DNA of 7,473 nt from Cryomorphaceae bacterium (GTDB lineage: Bacteria; Bacteroidota; Bacteroidia; Flavobacteriales; Schleiferiaceae): contig DMQR01000007.1 in the NCBI GenBank assembly GCA_003455605.1, positions 1 to 7,473 of the forward strand. The letters run 5' to 3'. The notes beneath the pieces are model-generated. The model ran no database searches and was not told the DNA's origin. It saw only the letters and a program-made list of their open reading frames with translations. This document shows, piece after piece, positions 7,156 through 7,473 of the stretch (positions are counted from its first letter, which is position 1; every line of letters starts with the position of its first letter). Both the position numbers and the translations under genes were made by a program.

Positions 7156-7230
7156 CAAGTGTAATAACGCGTTAAAATTATTTTATTTCACGCCGTGGGA
7201 GAAATGCTACGCCCGATATTTGTGACCAAC
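7156..7230. promoter_or_regulatory. Divergent intergenic region between porW/sprE and the M23 peptidase gene
   Basis: These 75 bp must hold, or adjoin, the promoters of both divergent genes. On the minus strand TAATTTTA (7173-7180) matches the Bacteroidota -7 consensus TAnnTTTG except for the last base, 17 nt before the porW ATG. On the plus strand GATATTTG (7215-7222) matches except for the first base, only 8 nt before the ATG at 7231. Neither has a well-placed upstream TTG, so both are tentative. A perfect 10-bp palindrome, TAACGCGTTA (7165-7174), lies just upstream of porW and overlaps its candidate -7 element by two bases. No Shine-Dalgarno sequence is evident on either side. Confidence 0.4.
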
Positions 7231-7473
7231 ATGGCAAAAAAATCGAAAAATCAGAAACGTGTTCAACGCTGGCGGAACAAATTCCGCTTCGTTATCCTGA
7301 ATGACGACACCTTCGAGGAGGTAATGACAGTAAAGCTAAGCCCTCTAGCAATCTTTACCGGTAGCGTCTTTACTATTCTGTTTACCATTGCCATCACCAC
7401 CGTGGTCATAGCCTACACGCCGCTAAAGGAGATGATACCTGGATATGCTTCTTCAAAATTGCGCCGTGAATCA
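7231..7473 (+). CDS. M23-family metallopeptidase, N-terminal 81 residues (3' end outside window)
   Basis: The frame from ATG at 7231 runs open to the right edge (81 codons). It begins with a basic cytoplasmic tail (MAKKSKNQKRVQRWRNKFRF), then VILNDDTFEE and a single membrane helix at about residues 39-61 (LAIFTGSVFTILFTIAITT). A periplasmic start, YTPLKEMIPGYAS, follows. This pattern, with basic tail, VILNDDTFEE, one anchor helix and a TPL-x-E-x-IPGY turn, is the N-terminus I know from Bacteroidota membrane-anchored M23 peptidases, which cut peptidoglycan cross-links or act as scaffolds. The catalytic HxGxD and HxH motifs would lie beyond the window, so activity cannot be judged. An in-frame ATG at 7204 would add nine residues (MLRPIFVTN), but the family-like start favours 7231. 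It diverges from porW/sprE, so it is not in the atp transcription unit. Confidence 0.82.
   Translation, partial: MAKKSKNQKRVQRWRNKFRFVILNDDTFEEVMTVKLSPLAIFTGSVFTILFTIAITTVVIAYTPLKEMIPGYASSKLRRES

Noticed and set aside
7156..7158. TTG as an alternative porW start, one codon before the ATG.
   Set aside because: ATG at 7155 follows at once and gives the same signal peptide. Nothing favours the TTG.

Overview
The window looks like a chromosomal segment from a Bacteroidota bacterium, most likely a member of the Flavobacteriales. The reasons are a PorW/SprE-type gliding and type IX secretion lipoprotein, an ATP synthase subunit a with a signal peptide and a long His-rich N-terminal extension, a small bactofilin and AtpZ next to the atp genes, an M23 peptidase with the N-terminus typical of this phylum, and mostly weak or absent Shine-Dalgarno sequences. 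Assignment below phylum is inference.

Layout: everything from 7155 down to 1 is read on the minus strand, in the order porW/sprE (4552-7155), bactofilin (4157-4555), AtpZ (3944-4141), a small four-helix membrane protein (3573-3938), a 171-bp gap, then atpB (2289-3401), atpE (2067-2258), atpF (1482-1982), atpH (937-1473) and the first 298 codons of atpA (1-894), which runs off the left edge. On the plus strand, diverging from porW across 75 bp, is the first part of an M23-family peptidase gene (7231-7473), which runs off the right edge. No gap exceeds 300 bases. No tRNA, rRNA, CRISPR array, insertion sequence or phage gene was seen.

How the genes work together: atpBEFHA encode the membrane sector (a, c, b), the delta connector and the catalytic-head alpha subunit of F1Fo ATP synthase. 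AtpZ and the small membrane protein sit where atpI-type accessory genes usually lie and probably help c-ring or Fo assembly. The upstream pair, a T9SS lipoprotein and a bactofilin that overlap by four bases, belongs to envelope and cytoskeletal biology. The tight spacing from porW to the small membrane protein suggests one transcription unit. atpB may also have its own promoter in the 171-bp gap.

The most notable signals beyond the genes are a strong two-part hairpin directly after the atpE stop codon, which could set subunit c levels apart from b, delta and alpha; the His/Glu arrangement in subunit a at the positions of E. coli E219 and H245; the His-rich periplasmic extension of subunit a; and a steep drop in GC content along porW/sprE toward the atp genes. 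I see no clearly new biological system. The gene set looks like conserved core chromosome.
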